Source: Neurospora tetraspora
Lineage: Eukaryota; Ascomycota; Sordariomycetes; Sordariales; Sordariaceae
Assembly: GCF_033439725.1 (NCBI RefSeq)
Contig: NW_026944384.1
Coordinates: forward strand, 1,798,001 to 1,862,000
DNA: 64,000 nucleotides
Direction of reading: 5' to 3'
Of the stretch, positions 1 to 12,104 are shown piece after piece. Position 1 is the stretch's first letter. Every line of letters begins with the position of its first letter. The notes beneath the pieces were generated by a model, which was not told where the DNA came from, ran no database searches, and was given only the letters and a program-made list of their open reading frames with translations. The position numbers and the translations under genes are program-made.

Positions 1-2099
1 TGCATGGGCGGGCATTCTATGGCTAGCGTCGGGCTTCTCAAGGTGAGCTTGCAGTCACAAATTCACAAGCAGGGCAGCTAATGTATTGGACTCGTGTTAT
101 TATGTTATGTACAAAGATCCCCCCAGTCATCCGGTTGAAAATGGTGCCATTTTTGGGTCGGAGAAGGAAGTGAACTCCCGGCCTCGGAGTCCCTCGAGGT
201 TATTCACACTTCGACCATTACCCACTGTAGCTACAGAGCCGGGCGGTTACTTCTGAAGTCCAGGCGTTGAATTTATGGCTCCGGAGTGCTGTAGCTTGAA
301 GGTAGTGGGTACCCTCTTGCGGACCCGGCGTTGGTTGTGCCTGCCAGCACGCGGTTGGGTCAGGGCAGACCCCTTTCCAAACAGAGCGAGGGGGGTGACC
401 GAGGCGGTCGAAACGGCCGCTGACCGCTGGTGCCAGGGTAAGGTACTCATAAGCGGGTCCCCGGGATGGACTACCGGCCACCTGATGCCGGTGTTAACCG
501 ACGGATGTAGCCAAAACCAGAAAGCTGTCGGTCTGCCAGAAGTCGAATCAGACACGAAGACCCCCGGGTCAAGATACAACTGTATCCGGGCTGCGACTCC
601 TGAGCGAGAGCGAGAGGCTTTCAAGATCATGAAGGCCAATGGGAGACAGCTATCAGCGTTCAGGCACAGCGAGTACACCTACATGGCGTCGCCGAATTGT
701 TGCGGAGAGAGGAACAGGGTGCATTATCGTTCTGTATAGGTATCTATGACTATATCATAATTTACAGGACTGTTGGTACATGATTGGTTCCTCCAGGACA
801 GCATCACGATAAAGCCATCATGGTCCGGCGGCTGCTGAGGGGGGGTTCAAGGGACGGAGTCGAAGCTTCGCGGTGGGTCGGGGGCGTCCTCCTCCTCCAT
901 CCTTTCCTCCACGCCATCCATCATGGTCTTTCATCCCAAACACGTCAGCTTCCACTGCTGATATGCCTTCTCTCTGCCTCGCGCCACCTCCTCCGCCAGT
1001 TTTGCGCATATCTACCCCAGCAAGTCCTTGAATCACAGGTCCTGGACATCTCCTCGTGGGAGGCGGGCCTGGGAACCTCTTTGGCGGCCTCGCTTCTCAC
1101 AGAACTCTTCGCATTTCAGCTCCAGACGAATCGGGAGAAGATGGTGTGCTCTTCACATAACATTAGGGGTTCCAGGCTTCAGGGACACGGGACTCCCTGC
1201 GGACATTGATGGGGAGTCGTCATCTCCCTGCGGGAGTTGTTCAGCAATGACGTGGGCGGGCAGATAGCGTGCTTCGGCGTCTTAACCATCTCGACACCGT
1301 AGTGACGTGGTCGTCAAAGGCACCGCCACTGTAGCTGGAACTGGCATGGCATGCTAAAGAGAACAAGGCGAAGCATTGAGAAGATGGCCTTGTTGGATTT
1401 GTGCGAGGAAGAAGAAGCCGGAATGGAGAGACAGCCCCGCAGTGTGGAATAAATACAGGACTTAAGTAGTGATGGATGACAATTGCCACACGTGCTGGCA
1501 GAAGCACAGAATATGGAAGGTTGTCGAGCGTACCTGCATAATGTATTCGAACTGTCTTATCTGAACGCCCGCTGTGACGACGATGAACACATTGCTGGTC
1601 CTAGACCCCTCCATCGGCACAGGTAAGTATCTTGTCGTCATTAAGTCCCTCAAACAAGTTAAAACTTGCCTACTCTGCTTCAAACAAGGAACACCGGCAG
1701 TTTCAGGTCTTTGTGCAGACAACAGCAGACCGGCATGATAGCCTCGTCGATGGGCTTCTCCTGGGCCCACAGCCTCCGACAGCATCCAGTTGGGGTCTTG
1801 CTTGACTGCCGCCGTTTACCTCCATAATCTTCTTCTTCCCTTGTGTCTTGATAGAGTCGTCGACAGCGACCTGTCATGTAGAGAGAAGCCCGAACCTGGG
1901 CTCTCCCGGCATACTCATGATGCTTCGATCCTGAACTTGGGTCTGGACCCTACATTGGAGATAGGTGGAATGCATGGCCTTGCTTCCACGGGGGCAAGCT
2001 GCCTTTGACTGAGTTTGTCGAGAAAAGAGGGCAGTGTTGCAGGTGGTCTGCCAAAAGTCCTGGTGGCGTTCAGAAGGTTCTTGGGGCGTCCTGGGTGTC

Positions 2100-2245
2100 G
2101 AGCTTCCCTCCGCCCCCTCTCTCTCTTCTTCCCCCCTCTTCCTCTTCTCCTTCCACTCCTCTCCTCTCCCCCCTCTCCCTCCCTCCTCCTCCTCTCTCTC
2201 CTCCTCTTCGTTCTCTTCTCTCCCTCCCCCCCCCTTTCCTCTCCA
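2100..2245. repeat. CT-rich (polypyrimidine) low-complexity tract
   Basis: About 145 bases made almost entirely of C and T on the plus strand, with CTCCT and CCCTCT units. It keeps several frames open at once, giving Ser/Pro/Leu-rich or Glu/Arg-rich translations that should not be read as proteins. Pyrimidine tracts like this are common near fungal transcription starts, but no gene follows closely. Confidence 0.85.
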
Positions 2246-3599
2246 TATGAGGACCCTGGTCCAGGTACTCAACAGTACTGAGAGCTACGTGTCATGTTTC
2301 TGGGAGGCGATGGATTATCCGGTGAGGTTTGTGAAGTCCGGGAATAAGAAAATAAAATCCAGGAAGTCTGTTGATAATAAGGAGAAGGGGAAGCCGGACA
2401 AAGACACTGTGCACTTGTTTGTCTTTCTAGTCCTTAACGGCTGTGAAAGGGTAACCTTATTTGGGCATGTAGCTTGGAAGAGATTAAAATACGGGCTACC
2501 GGTCTTTGAGGGTCACTTGAGACGTTGATTTCAGTCCGGAACCAGTCATAAGCCTCATGGAAGAAGGAATGTATTGAAAATGATGTCTGGACCAAGAGTC
2601 ATGTCTGACGAGAATCAGACAATGACCGTTCTCTATAGACGAGCTCACATTGGTCAGACGAACGCGGCTGCCAGGACGCCAGCTATGCTATGTTTATAGA
2701 GTAGGTGCGATGGAGATGTCCTATGTCAGGAATGTCCCGCTTCGTTTGGAGTCAAGGGAACATTCCTGTCATCTAGATCTTGCCAACTACATCACCAGAT
2801 GGGAAGTTTAAGATGATTCTACCTACCTCTCTAGCTAGAGAAACAGGAACGGAAGGGTCATGAGAATGGAACCAGAGATTTCAACAACGAAGAGATGACG
2901 ACGAAGGAAATGAAAACCTACAAAAAAGGGCTTGAACTGTTACATCCTTCGTTTGTTGAGGCAATGTTGCAACCTGAATGTCTATGGAGAAGACAATAGG
3001 TTTTCAGAATGCCTCTTTCGATTATTTCTTTGTTCCATCTATCTTTACCCATTTGTGTGAGAAGGTCTCTGTCTGTCACCCTGACTCTACTTCGTAGAGT
3101 GGTTTCTGCGAAGTTGAGTTGGAGTGAAAGATAGAGTCTCCCTCACATCAACGGGTAGAGGTATGTTTTGTTTCTTCTTGGTTTGTTTTTCCTTGTCCTT
3201 TCTCTTCATCATTCGAGGAACGGAGGAGATCGAGCGGTCGTCGGCACTAGCGTCGGTAGGTATGCGCCGTATCGTAGGGTTAAGGGTGTCGAGAAGGCAC
3301 TTTCTGGTACGGAAGATATGTATATAGGAGAAAAGGTACACACACCTGTTGTGTCTTCTAGAGAATTGAACGGCACAGAAAAGTAACGGCAGAAAGAGAG
3401 ATTAAAGGGGAAGACAAGCAGCTTGCTCGAAATTGAAAAAGGAGAGTGAGTGCCAGAAGAGTAATGCCATGGTAACGGCCAGTACGGAGCTTGCTCGAAT
3501 GCCAAATCCTTCCGAACGACACTCGGCTTAGCGTATGGAGAATTTGCCGTTGTGGTGGCGAAGTTGTGAGTAGAGAAGAGGTGGTTCTGTTTCGCGGAG

Positions 3600-3705
3600 G
3601 TAAGAAAAAAAATAAAGAAAAAAAAAATAAAGAAAAGAAATAAAGAAAAAAAAGAAAAGAATTGAACAAAAAAGAAAAGAGAAGAAAAGGAAAAAAAAAC
3701 ATCGA
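3600..3705. repeat. A-rich microsatellite (AAAG/AAAAT units)
   Basis: About 100 bases made nearly wholly of A runs broken by single G or T, with AAAGA and AAATA units. It is simple-sequence DNA without coding potential. Confidence 0.85.
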
Positions 3706-6030
3706 GTTGAACATGCTACCTTGGGGCAGGAAAACAGGGCTAAGAGCTTGTTCTACAAGGAGAAGTAGACCATGGCGGCATCCGAGTACTGTATCTTACT
3801 CCGTAATACATGACATCTCCCTTAAGCCTGTGTTTTCTGCTTCCGAAGGCCAGGCCGGTAAGAGCCTCAACTGGAAGCAGTGAACCTGGATGGGAACGGT
3901 TCAATTGCGCGGGCTAGATGCCTGTCACATGCCAGACCTTGAACAGGTTCCTTGAATAAAACAAAAAGAACTTGTTCTTACCGGTTGACTCGCCGTCACT
4001 GGCGCCCTCTGTATGATCATCCCATCTCTCGGCGTGACCGCATTCTGCTTAGGTTCGAGGTGGGTGGAAGGCGGCGTGGAGTGGACTCCATCGCGTCTAC
4101 GGCTCGGCTCCAGGGTGTGTCCTGCAGCTCGGTTGTCGTGCTTCTGTTTGTTTCGGAAGGAAGTGGCATGTCGGGGGACTGCCTAAGTATGATCGATCCT
4201 AGAGTTCGTCGTCGTCGTCGTCATCGTGGTTCCTACTGCGGGTGACGGCCGTCTGTCTATGCGGCCATAGGGCTTGTTTTTGTTGGTATGAAAAGGATGT
4301 TTTGGCTTTGGTGCGTCGACGGCCAGGGGAAAAGATGGGGAAGAAAGCGAGAGATAAGGTGAGCAAGGCCAACTGCCGTAACATGTGTGTGCGGGAGCAA
4401 AGGTCGATAGGAAACGTGGTTGCATGATTTTTTCTCTGACGTTATCGCAAGTGGGAGACTGGCTTGATAGGTTGATATGGCGGAGAAAACTGTGAGATAG
4501 TCGAGAAGCAAGCACTTGACATGGCTCGCCAGGTAGATCCGAGTCAGAATGCGGTGACTCGATGCTAGTCTCGTCGACGCCCTCTCCACTCAAGGTACCT
4601 GGAGAGATGGCAAGAATTCTTCCAACACCCAGCATGGTATCCGATGCGCAGCACTGGGCTCACCGCCGTGACTGTTGCCAACTGTCAAGCTGTGTTGTCC
4701 TTGACACGCGTTGGCCAAGTTCGCCGCCATGTCGATGCTCGACGGACAAGTGGGTACCTTCATGGAGTTGGTGCCGTAGCTATTGACGCTTTTCATGCTC
4801 AGGTGCTGACTGTAGGCCATTGGTACGCGATAGCGCATCAAATGTCCTGTTTGAGTCCTTGATGGGCTCTCTGGCCTTTTTTCGAGTTGATACGCCTGTG
4901 CCATGATGGGCCCTTTGGTTGCATAGTACCCCACTGCGTAATCTCATGGTACAGACAGCGGCCAGAGGAGTTTCCCAAGCTGGTAAACATTTGTAAGTGA
5001 CAGAAAGACTGTTGTTTAGGTAAGATACCAGGTTCTTGTGGACTTACCGAACTCTCGCCACTGGAAGAAAATGCATGGAATGACTGGTCTTTATCCACAG
5101 AGTCAAAGGCTGCTTGAGCACTTCTCTCCCTTGTTGGCGCTGTAGTAGGAGAACTTTTGTGCAGCCCTCCATGCCCTAGAAGCCCTAGAAGTACTATTGT
5201 TAGTCATTGCCACGTCGGCGCAAGTTTCTGCACAGAAGAGGTGGGGAGGCGCGCGCGGGGGGGTTGGGAGGGAAGTACCTTGGGTCACGGTGTGAGCATA
5301 AAAAGAAGAAGGCAAGCATGGGGAAGATTGTCTTCTGAAAGAAAAATTGAGGGGAGGGAGCGCCACGCCTGGTCTGGAATAAATCCTGTAGTTCGGTAGT
5401 GGGCGGGTGACGCCCGACTGCACATGCCACAGGTGGACAACCGTGAGAGTGAGGTGGACTGGTCGCTTGTCGCAAAGCAGAGAATGGGAAGAAGAATTGA
5501 GGGACACCCAAAAATTGGGGGACAGGCAGTACTGTATGGGGCTCTAGAGTGAGAGTGTTAACGGTTTTGAGCTGCTTGATCTGAGGTCTGGGCCTGGCAT
5601 GCGCTGCATTAACATTCCGACCACCGTAGTAAATGCCATACAGAACTGATGTGTCCCTCGGAGTTTTGGATGTCCCTCGATTTTTCTTCCCATTCTCTAC
5701 AAGAAAGAGGGTGTTGCAACAATAGCTAAAGGGCACCAGGTGATACTCACGGTAACATATAGAAGAATACAAAACTCCTTACGGTCGGTTGAACCATCGT
5801 TGCACCTCGAAATAAGAGACGTCTGCCGCTGAGTCTGCGCCGAGAAAAAGGGGGGTCCGAAGACGACGGATGAGGAGGGGCGGAGCGAGGACAGCACTGA
5901 TAAGTTCATAATCTGTCGGCTTGTTAGTCATATTCTTAAAAACAACAATGCAGAGCATGGTGTTTGGAGAACGTGCAGTTGACTCCAACCAGCCTTGCAG
6001 AAAGGCTCTGAAGGCCTGCTGCGTGGATGA

Positions 6031-6058
6031 TGGTGAGCCGGGTGAGCCGGGTGAGCGT
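6031..6058. repeat. Short 9-bp minisatellite (GTGAGCCGG)
   Basis: The 9-mer GTGAGCCGG occurs twice in tandem, followed by a third partial copy (GTGAGCG). It is small and of no evident function. Confidence 0.8.
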
Positions 6059-6958
6059 GAAGGATGGACGGCCCGAAGTAATAAACCAACCTGAACAGTA
6101 TCATAGTGAAGGTCGAGATTGTTTGTGAGGTGATCGCTTAGGCAATGAACCTCAGAACACGGACAAGTGGGCAAAGAGCGAAGAAGAAAGGGTAAGAAGA
6201 GTGTCTGCAGAGGAGGATGTGCAATCCAACCGTGACAGAAGTCGAAGTGTTCTTCCAAACCAGTACACTGGTTAGAAAGACGGATGGTGTTGGAACTGAG
6301 CAGGCCAGAATCGAAATGATGTATGGGAGAGGGGGAAAAGAGAAGAAAGGAAAAGAATTGGAGAAGTTCTTGAAGGTCCATGATCGGAAAGGCTTGTGGA
6401 TGTCCCTGTTATGTAACACCGACGTCAAATGTCACGAGGCAGCGGCCTGCCCTGCTTCAAGTGCTTTGCCGTTTGTCTACCACAGCATTTCAACACTGAG
6501 TTGGGTCAGGTATAATCGCCTGGGCTAAAACGCCCTTTCAGACTCCAGGCTTCTCGCTCCTTTGCCCCTTCCGTGCTGTTTTGTTCCTTGGCTAGACACG
6601 CGCTGATCGAGAATTTTTACACACCTTGTTTCGTTTCGGTCTTTTCTCCAGATTGGCACCAAGCGCCAGAGAAAGGAGGTTCTATGGCTTCCGTTGTTTG
6701 GGCCCGACGATCGCCAGTAGCATAGAAGTGCGTCACGCGTTGGTCAAGAACCCGAACCAGCGGGTACAGATACCACTTTCTATTTTCAAGTATCCATAGA
6801 CCGTAGCTTTACAATTTTCCTACACACTCCTCTGAAATGCCTGACAACATGGGTCTGAGTGCAGGATTGTATATAGTCTCAGCCGAGTCCTCTCCAACAA
6901 GGCAAGCGTACGATGTGTCCACTGCTTTCATCCTTTCTCTCACTTGCTCTTAGGTTCC

Positions 6959-8024
6959 CTAGTCAATCCTCGCCCTCTTGCTCTCTCCTTGCTCTTCCTT
7001 CTCCTCTCCACCGCCAGCTGGATCCTCCACATCCTCTCTCCTCCTCACGGTACCAGCACCCTCACCAAGCTCTCCACTTACACCACCCTCTTCCTCTCCT
7101 TCGATCTCAACCTCAACCTCCTCATCACCACCAATCCAGTTCCCCTGCTCATCGAAGTACTCGTGTACGTTCTCCGCCGTGATCCACCCGGAACTACCAG
7201 GCATCGGCGGCGGCAGACCTCCCGAGTTCGACCCCGCAAACACGCCCTGGAACCCTTCGATGGCATCACCCTCAAAAACTATCCTATCATCGTCGTACTC
7301 ATCGTCTTCGTCGTCTTCCTCGACGGGATCGGGGTTCAGGTCAGAGCAAGCGGTGATGGCCTTGAAGAGTTTTGTAGCTTCGTTATCGGGTTGTTTCTTG
7401 CCGATTGTTGGTTCCTCCTCCGTTTCGGCTAGGGTTTCGGCGGCAGGAGCAGTAGTAGTACCTGCATGAGCGGGTGGGGGGGTGAGGGTGAGTTCAACGG
7501 TCTCGAAGTCGTCGTCGTCGGCGCCGCCGTCGGGGGAGAGCTCAAGCTGCAGGAAGACGGAGGGGTACTTGGTTTCGCCGGTGCCGATGGTCTTGATCGC
7601 GTGAATGCTAATCACGGGGTAGGGAATCTCGAAACCGACTTCGGCGGAAGGGGAGAATATTGTGAGGTTTCTGTGAGAGGTGGGATCTGATTAGCTTCTG
7701 TTCAAGCGCGTGAGGACCTTGACGGCTCGAGAGCAAATGGACGTACTGGGAGTTGACGTAGAGATCGACTTTCTGCTCAACAGTTTCCTCGGCACCCTCG
7801 CTCAAGGCCGCGCCCTCAGGAGCTGTAGGTTCGGCCTCCAGGTCGGCCGGAAAGAAAGGCAGCCTGCCGCGTTGCGACTTGGGGATCCAGGCCTTTGCGC
7901 CGGTCACATGGTAGTAGAGGACGGGCTTTCCGCCGAAGAATGTCTCGGGGGTTTGCTGGAGATGCTCTTCAAGAGGCTTGAAGTCCGTGAGAGCGGGCGG
8001 CGTCCGAATCGTGGTAGGTGCCAT
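6959..8024 (-). CDS. pICln / Voldacs-family protein (methylosome or nucleotide-sensitive chloride-conductance regulator homologue)
   Basis: Two exons on the minus strand, 8024-7747 and 7670-6959, joined across a 76-nt intron (GTACGT donor, CACAG acceptor), give 329 residues. The upstream frame could extend to 8063, but the ATG at 8024 is followed by a typical MAPTTIRTPP start and is preferred. The segment FEIPYPVISIHAI, then an acidic loop, KLFKAITACSDLNPDP and a long Asp/Glu run, matches the PH-like fold of animal pICln (LEYPTISLHAV and ALHPDPEDEDSDD). In animals pICln chaperones Sm proteins in the PRMT5 methylosome; yeast Lot5 is the fungal relative. The N-terminal half carries a serine/alanine insert and the C-terminal 100 residues are acidic and glycine-rich, ending in a basic KRARID. 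It is divergently transcribed from the gene at 8527. The family call is firm; the cellular role is inferred. Confidence 0.88.
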
Positions 8025-8526
8025 ATTGAATGTTTTGTTATGTTTTGTTGAAATTACGTACAAGTTACGGTGCTACAGACGCGACAAGCTTGTAAGTTGA
8101 AGCTGGAGCTCCAGAAGCTCTGGGCGATTTTTAGTGGGGTCGAATTGCTTCATTATGGGGCTTATCAGCTTATCGTTCCCGCTGTGGAATGACCCCTGCA
8201 GCTCCATGCCATTCATCATCGCTGACTCCAAACTGCACCAGAACATCCCCGCGCATCCAAGTTCAACAACGTTCACTTCGCTCCTCATTTCGAACGAGAT
8301 CCTCGAACCAGGCTCACGGTCGTATCTGTGTCCTTCCAGTCGATATATAATCGTCTTGACTCTAAAATACCACGCCTAACCCCTCAGATACACGGCACCC
8401 GAGGCGCTCTGTCCATCCACCAGGCATCCTCGTCCCAGTCCTCAAGGTCCTCCTCCATCCAAAACACCACTTCCACCCTCTCAGCCTTACAGCCTTCCCT
8501 CACCACAACCACCACAATCCTTCAAA
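8025..8526. promoter_or_regulatory. Shared divergent promoter region (pICln-like / unknown gene)
   Basis: About 500 bases lie between two start codons pointing away from each other. The right half is CT/AC-rich (runs of TCCTC and CCACC before 8527), typical of a fungal 5' leader. I cannot place a TATA box or a specific operator with confidence. Confidence 0.55.
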
Positions 8527-9337
8527 ATGCACGACAACCGTAAGTTCCCAGTCCCCAACCCACCTCCACCTCCACCTCCTCCCCTTCCTCTCCCTTCCCC
8601 ATCCTTTCCCCCCAAATATCCCATAACTAACCACCCCTCCCAACCCAGGAACCCACCCCCTCCTCCAACAACTCCCCCTAACCGTCTCCCCCTTCGTCTC
8701 CCTCCCCTCCTCCGCCACTTTACCCTACACCTACAAGCCGATGCCAAGCGCCCTACCACCCTCCACATCCGGCGTCGGCATCAACAACCCCCAACACTCC
8801 GAAGGCGGCAGCGACCCAACAACATCCTCATCATCTAACAACAAACCAAAATACATCATCTCCCCCACCTCCGGCCACGCCGCCCACCCAGACGACATCA
8901 TCGCCTCCTGTCAGGCTCTACAAGCGCACGTCGCCAAGTTACAATCTGACGCGGGCGCAGAACTCAAAGCTCTGGAGGAGAGAATCAAGAAGAGGGAGTT
9001 GGCCGAGAAGAGACGGGTGGCGCCGGGGTGGTTGGATAGTGAGGCTAGGTTGTTGGAGCCGGAGCGGAAGGGTGGGAACTCCAAGGGAGGGAATGGAGGG
9101 AGTTTGTTGGATGCGCAAGATGGTGAGGGGGACGAGCAGCAGGGAGGAAATGGGGGGAAGGATGGGGGTATTGCTGGGTTGACTCAAAGGTTCGGCGGGC
9201 ACGGGTTTGGATTGGGGCCGGCTGGTTATGGGGGGCAAGGAAATGGGGGACCAAGTGAGATGGCGGTGCCGGATCAAGGGGAGGAACTGGATAGGGCATT
9301 TGGGATGGTGGGCATGGGTTCAAAGGTAATGTTTTAG
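8527..9337 (+). CDS. Unknown fungal protein with coiled-coil segment and a 13-nt first coding exon
   Basis: Exon 1 is 8527-8539 (codes MHDN plus one base) and exon 2 is 8649-9337, with an intron of 109 nt (GTAAGT donor, ATAACTAAC branch site, CCCAG acceptor), giving 233 residues. I do not recognise the family. Visible parts are an N-terminal hydrophobic/proline stretch (HPLLQQLPLTVSPFVSLP), a Ser/Asn-rich linker, and a charged helical segment at about residues 81-125 (HPDDIIASCQALQAHVAKLQ onward) likely to form a coiled coil. Next comes a compact motif RRVAPGWLDSEARLLEPE near 125-143, and a glycine-rich tail. The regular helix and the motif argue for a real protein, as does the consensus intron. 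Without exon 1 the frame would lack a good upstream start; an internal ATG at 8741 is the alternative. Confidence 0.72.
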
Positions 9338-11938
9338 TTGTTCTGGCGATATGAGTTTGCGATACGAAAATCCGGTATCGTGAGAGCCTCCCTAGCTGGC
9401 TAAGTTTTGGAGTTTGAGCAGGCAGCACCAGGGTCCCTTTTATGCTTTTCAAAGAATCTACAAGTAGCTGGATTTTGGCTCTCACATACTTGTGCAAACT
9501 TAAGATCGCACGGGACGGGACAAGAAAGCGAATGTCAACTACATCTCAAGGTAGATCAGAGGGCACGGCAAGATTGTCGAGCACCAGATGTAATTTGAGT
9601 TTGAAATTGGGTGGCAGGCTAATCGCCATAGCTATCTGATGATATTGTGCTTCCAGAAGGCCTGGTTGGTCACATCGACATTGACACCCAGCCCGATGAG
9701 CCCTCAAATATCTTCTGTCGGCCAGCACGCTAACAGAGTTACTCTACAGACACACCAAGACTGATACACCATCAACGATACAACCTCTCCGCCAAAACCC
9801 CAACAGGTCCAACACTTCCGTCCACATCAAGCTGCCAAACCCTCCAGGAAAACACATGACATCTTTGGGTGATTTTTGCAAGTCCATTTTTTTCTGCGCA
9901 CCACGATCGGCCTATCCCTCACCTGGTGAAGGATAGCCATCAAGGTCGCAAGGCAGTGGTGCCGTGTTAGCCGTCCCTCCAAACTAGGGCCCAAAGAAAC
10001 AGGAATCGAACCCGCCCAGCTCATACACAGCGGCACACCTCATTCTCAAAACACGCCTGGCGTGCCCCGAGAGAAAGACAACGACAGACCTGGAGCCCAT
10101 CGTCATCAGACCCAGGCGCCATCCGCAAAAACTTTAAAAAAGAATGGCGCCCGAGCCCCGGGCCAAGACACTTGGACACCGGAGGTTGTATGTACGGAGT
10201 TCGTTATGTTCGGTGTCTTTGGTCTCATCCAGATGATCAACGCAGAATACATTAGATAGCTGTTTCCAGCCTGCAATCTGCGTGTTGCATGTGAGCACCC
10301 TCGGCGACGGCCGATAACAGGAGTATGATCATAGCTGCGGAAAGACACTTTGCACATCAGCTACTTCAAGGACCAAACTCCTGCCCAACTGTGGTTTTCA
10401 ACACAATCGGAGGGGTGGGGTCGCCTGTGAAAGGAGAGGTAAGAGGGTACGATCGCCTCTGCTCTCATCAAACTTCCCCGGGGTAGTCCTGTCGGAGGAT
10501 CCATCCGGCCTGTGAGTCGGGTGATCAGTCCGTCATTGTGGCCGCGACAAGACTTAGGGTTGCGTCTCTGCGTTTGCTCTGAATGCTGTCGAAGGAGTAT
10601 CTAGTCGTTTTCGCGAACATGGGCGTGAGTAACTTGGCGCGAAAAGGTGGAATCAGCATTCAGGTTCCCGGGCGGCACCGCGTGGAGGTGCAGAGGCCGA
10701 CTTCGCCGCCCTCACAAATGATGCGAGGTGAGGACGGTGCTGGAAGATGGTTTGAAACGACCAGCGAGACTGCGCGATAGGGGGAACTGCGCGACAGTGC
10801 TGGTTGAGGAGGGGCAAGGACAGACAAGGGACAGGCGGATGCAGGGGCGCTTCTTGTCTCTGTTGGTGCCGGGAAGATCGCCATCCTTGGCCTTGATGAG
10901 GTGTCTGGGCCGACAGGTTGAACAGGCGAAGGTGTCAGATGGAGGAGCCGCATATGTGCAGGTTGAAGACTAGCGCGGCCTGCCGACATATGCTGCCCTC
11001 TGGTCGGCATTGATGCGCATGAGAGACACCAGGCTGTCGAGCGACTCGTTTCTGTGCTCAGCTACCAGGTGGTCGATTTTCGCAGCACTGATCTGGATGT
11101 GAGACCGAGGTTAGTTTCCAGCGCAAACGAGTGATGTGCGGTGTGAGAGCAGACATACGATATTGGAGGAGTCTGCGCAGACTAGAGTCGATGCCCTGCG
11201 GTGCTGATGACGAAACTGCACTGGGAAGAAGACCGAGCCCCAAGGTAATGTCGACAAGGAACAATGCCTGAACGAGAGCCTTATGGGTAGGAAAACTATG
11301 CTACTGGCGGAAGGCTGATGGATGATCGTGAGCTTGGGCCTCATCAGTTTGAAGTCAGAAAGTTGCTGCTCCATCATGTCTACAAAGACTTGATCGGGAA
11401 CACCTAGAGATGAGAGGTCGGAGGAGGAAAGAAGACCGTGTTGCTGAAATGTCGCTGGTGCTGTGCAACCCGTGGGATGTGGAGACTGAAAGAGAGCGTG
11501 TCGAGTGAGGAAAAGTGAAGCTTGAGCAGAGGAAAAAGGTCGAAGGGAGAAGGGATTTTATAGAGAGACGGAGATATGTGTAGTGAATGGCGGATCCTCA
11601 GAGATTGAAATGCTTGTTTGATGATTATGGAGATGAAAACGAACGGGTCAAACAGAGCTGGGGAGCCCAGAATATATACGCCAAATTCTTCGTCCCCCAC
11701 CTTGCTTCCAGGACTTTCTTCCTGTCTTGGTTGAGTTCTGTACCTTCCTCAGCGTCTTGCTTCTTTCCCCAAGGGAGTCTTTGCCTTCCTTCTGCCTGGA
11801 GAAGCGCTTTCTGCAAGTCTTGGAGCTCCTTCCTGTCCTAGAGTTGTGATAGTGAAGTCACAGGTGTTGCTCCGTTCGTCGCGTCGCTGAAAGTCGGAAA
11901 GCACAGACCAACAAACGCCCGAACCAGGGCCGTCATAT
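9338..11938. other. Intergenic DNA between the unknown gene and the transposon block
   Basis: No frame here has a recognisable domain. Overlapping frames at 10660-11010 (minus) and 10583-10973 (plus) contradict each other and lack codon bias. The right end, 11400-11900, holds AG-rich sequence and then the abrupt edge of the AT-rich element at 11939. There is a T-arm-like string near 10000-10030, but no D-arm or anticodon stem with it. Confidence 0.5.
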
Positions 11939-12104
11939 GTGATATTATAGGTAATAATCGATATGGGGTTCAACGTAGCTTGATTATATATATGTGTATA
12001 AGACTGGCTCTACAGACTTAAAGCTCTAGCATCTAAGTAAAAACCCTACATATCCCAGTCTAGCTGGGCACGTACACAGCCAATAAATCTCCTAACCTCT
12101 AACA
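11939..12104 (-). repeat. Left LTR (3' LTR in element orientation) of the outer copia-type fossil
   Basis: It shares with 23965-24131 the strings AGCTCTAGCATCT, CCCAGTCTAGCTGGGCACGT and CCTCTAACA. Differences between the copies are almost all G/A or C/T. It is the more heavily mutated of the two copies at its right-hand end. Confidence 0.88.

Larger units (their letters stand above)
1..6958. other. Intergenic DNA, no supportable gene
   Basis: Open frames here are short, overlap on both strands and have no recognisable domains or consistent codon bias. I see several good-looking splice-donor strings, for example CAGGTAAGT near 1618, but no reading frame that joins across them into a credible protein. 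The stretch has mixed base composition, a CT-rich tract near 2.1-2.25 kb, an A-rich tract near 3.6 kb and a 9-bp minisatellite near 6.03 kb. It could contain non-coding transcripts or UTRs of a gene lying to the left of the window. None of that can be shown from sequence alone. Confidence 0.5.

Noticed and set aside
247-739. Overlapping frames of about 150 codons on both strands near the left edge
   Set aside because: They contradict each other, are rich in Arg/Pro/Trp as in random GC-rich DNA, and have no motif or splice support.
9980-10045. tRNA-like T-arm (GGGTTCGATTCC on the minus strand)
   Set aside because: No D-arm or anticodon stem is found upstream and the T-stem pairs poorly.
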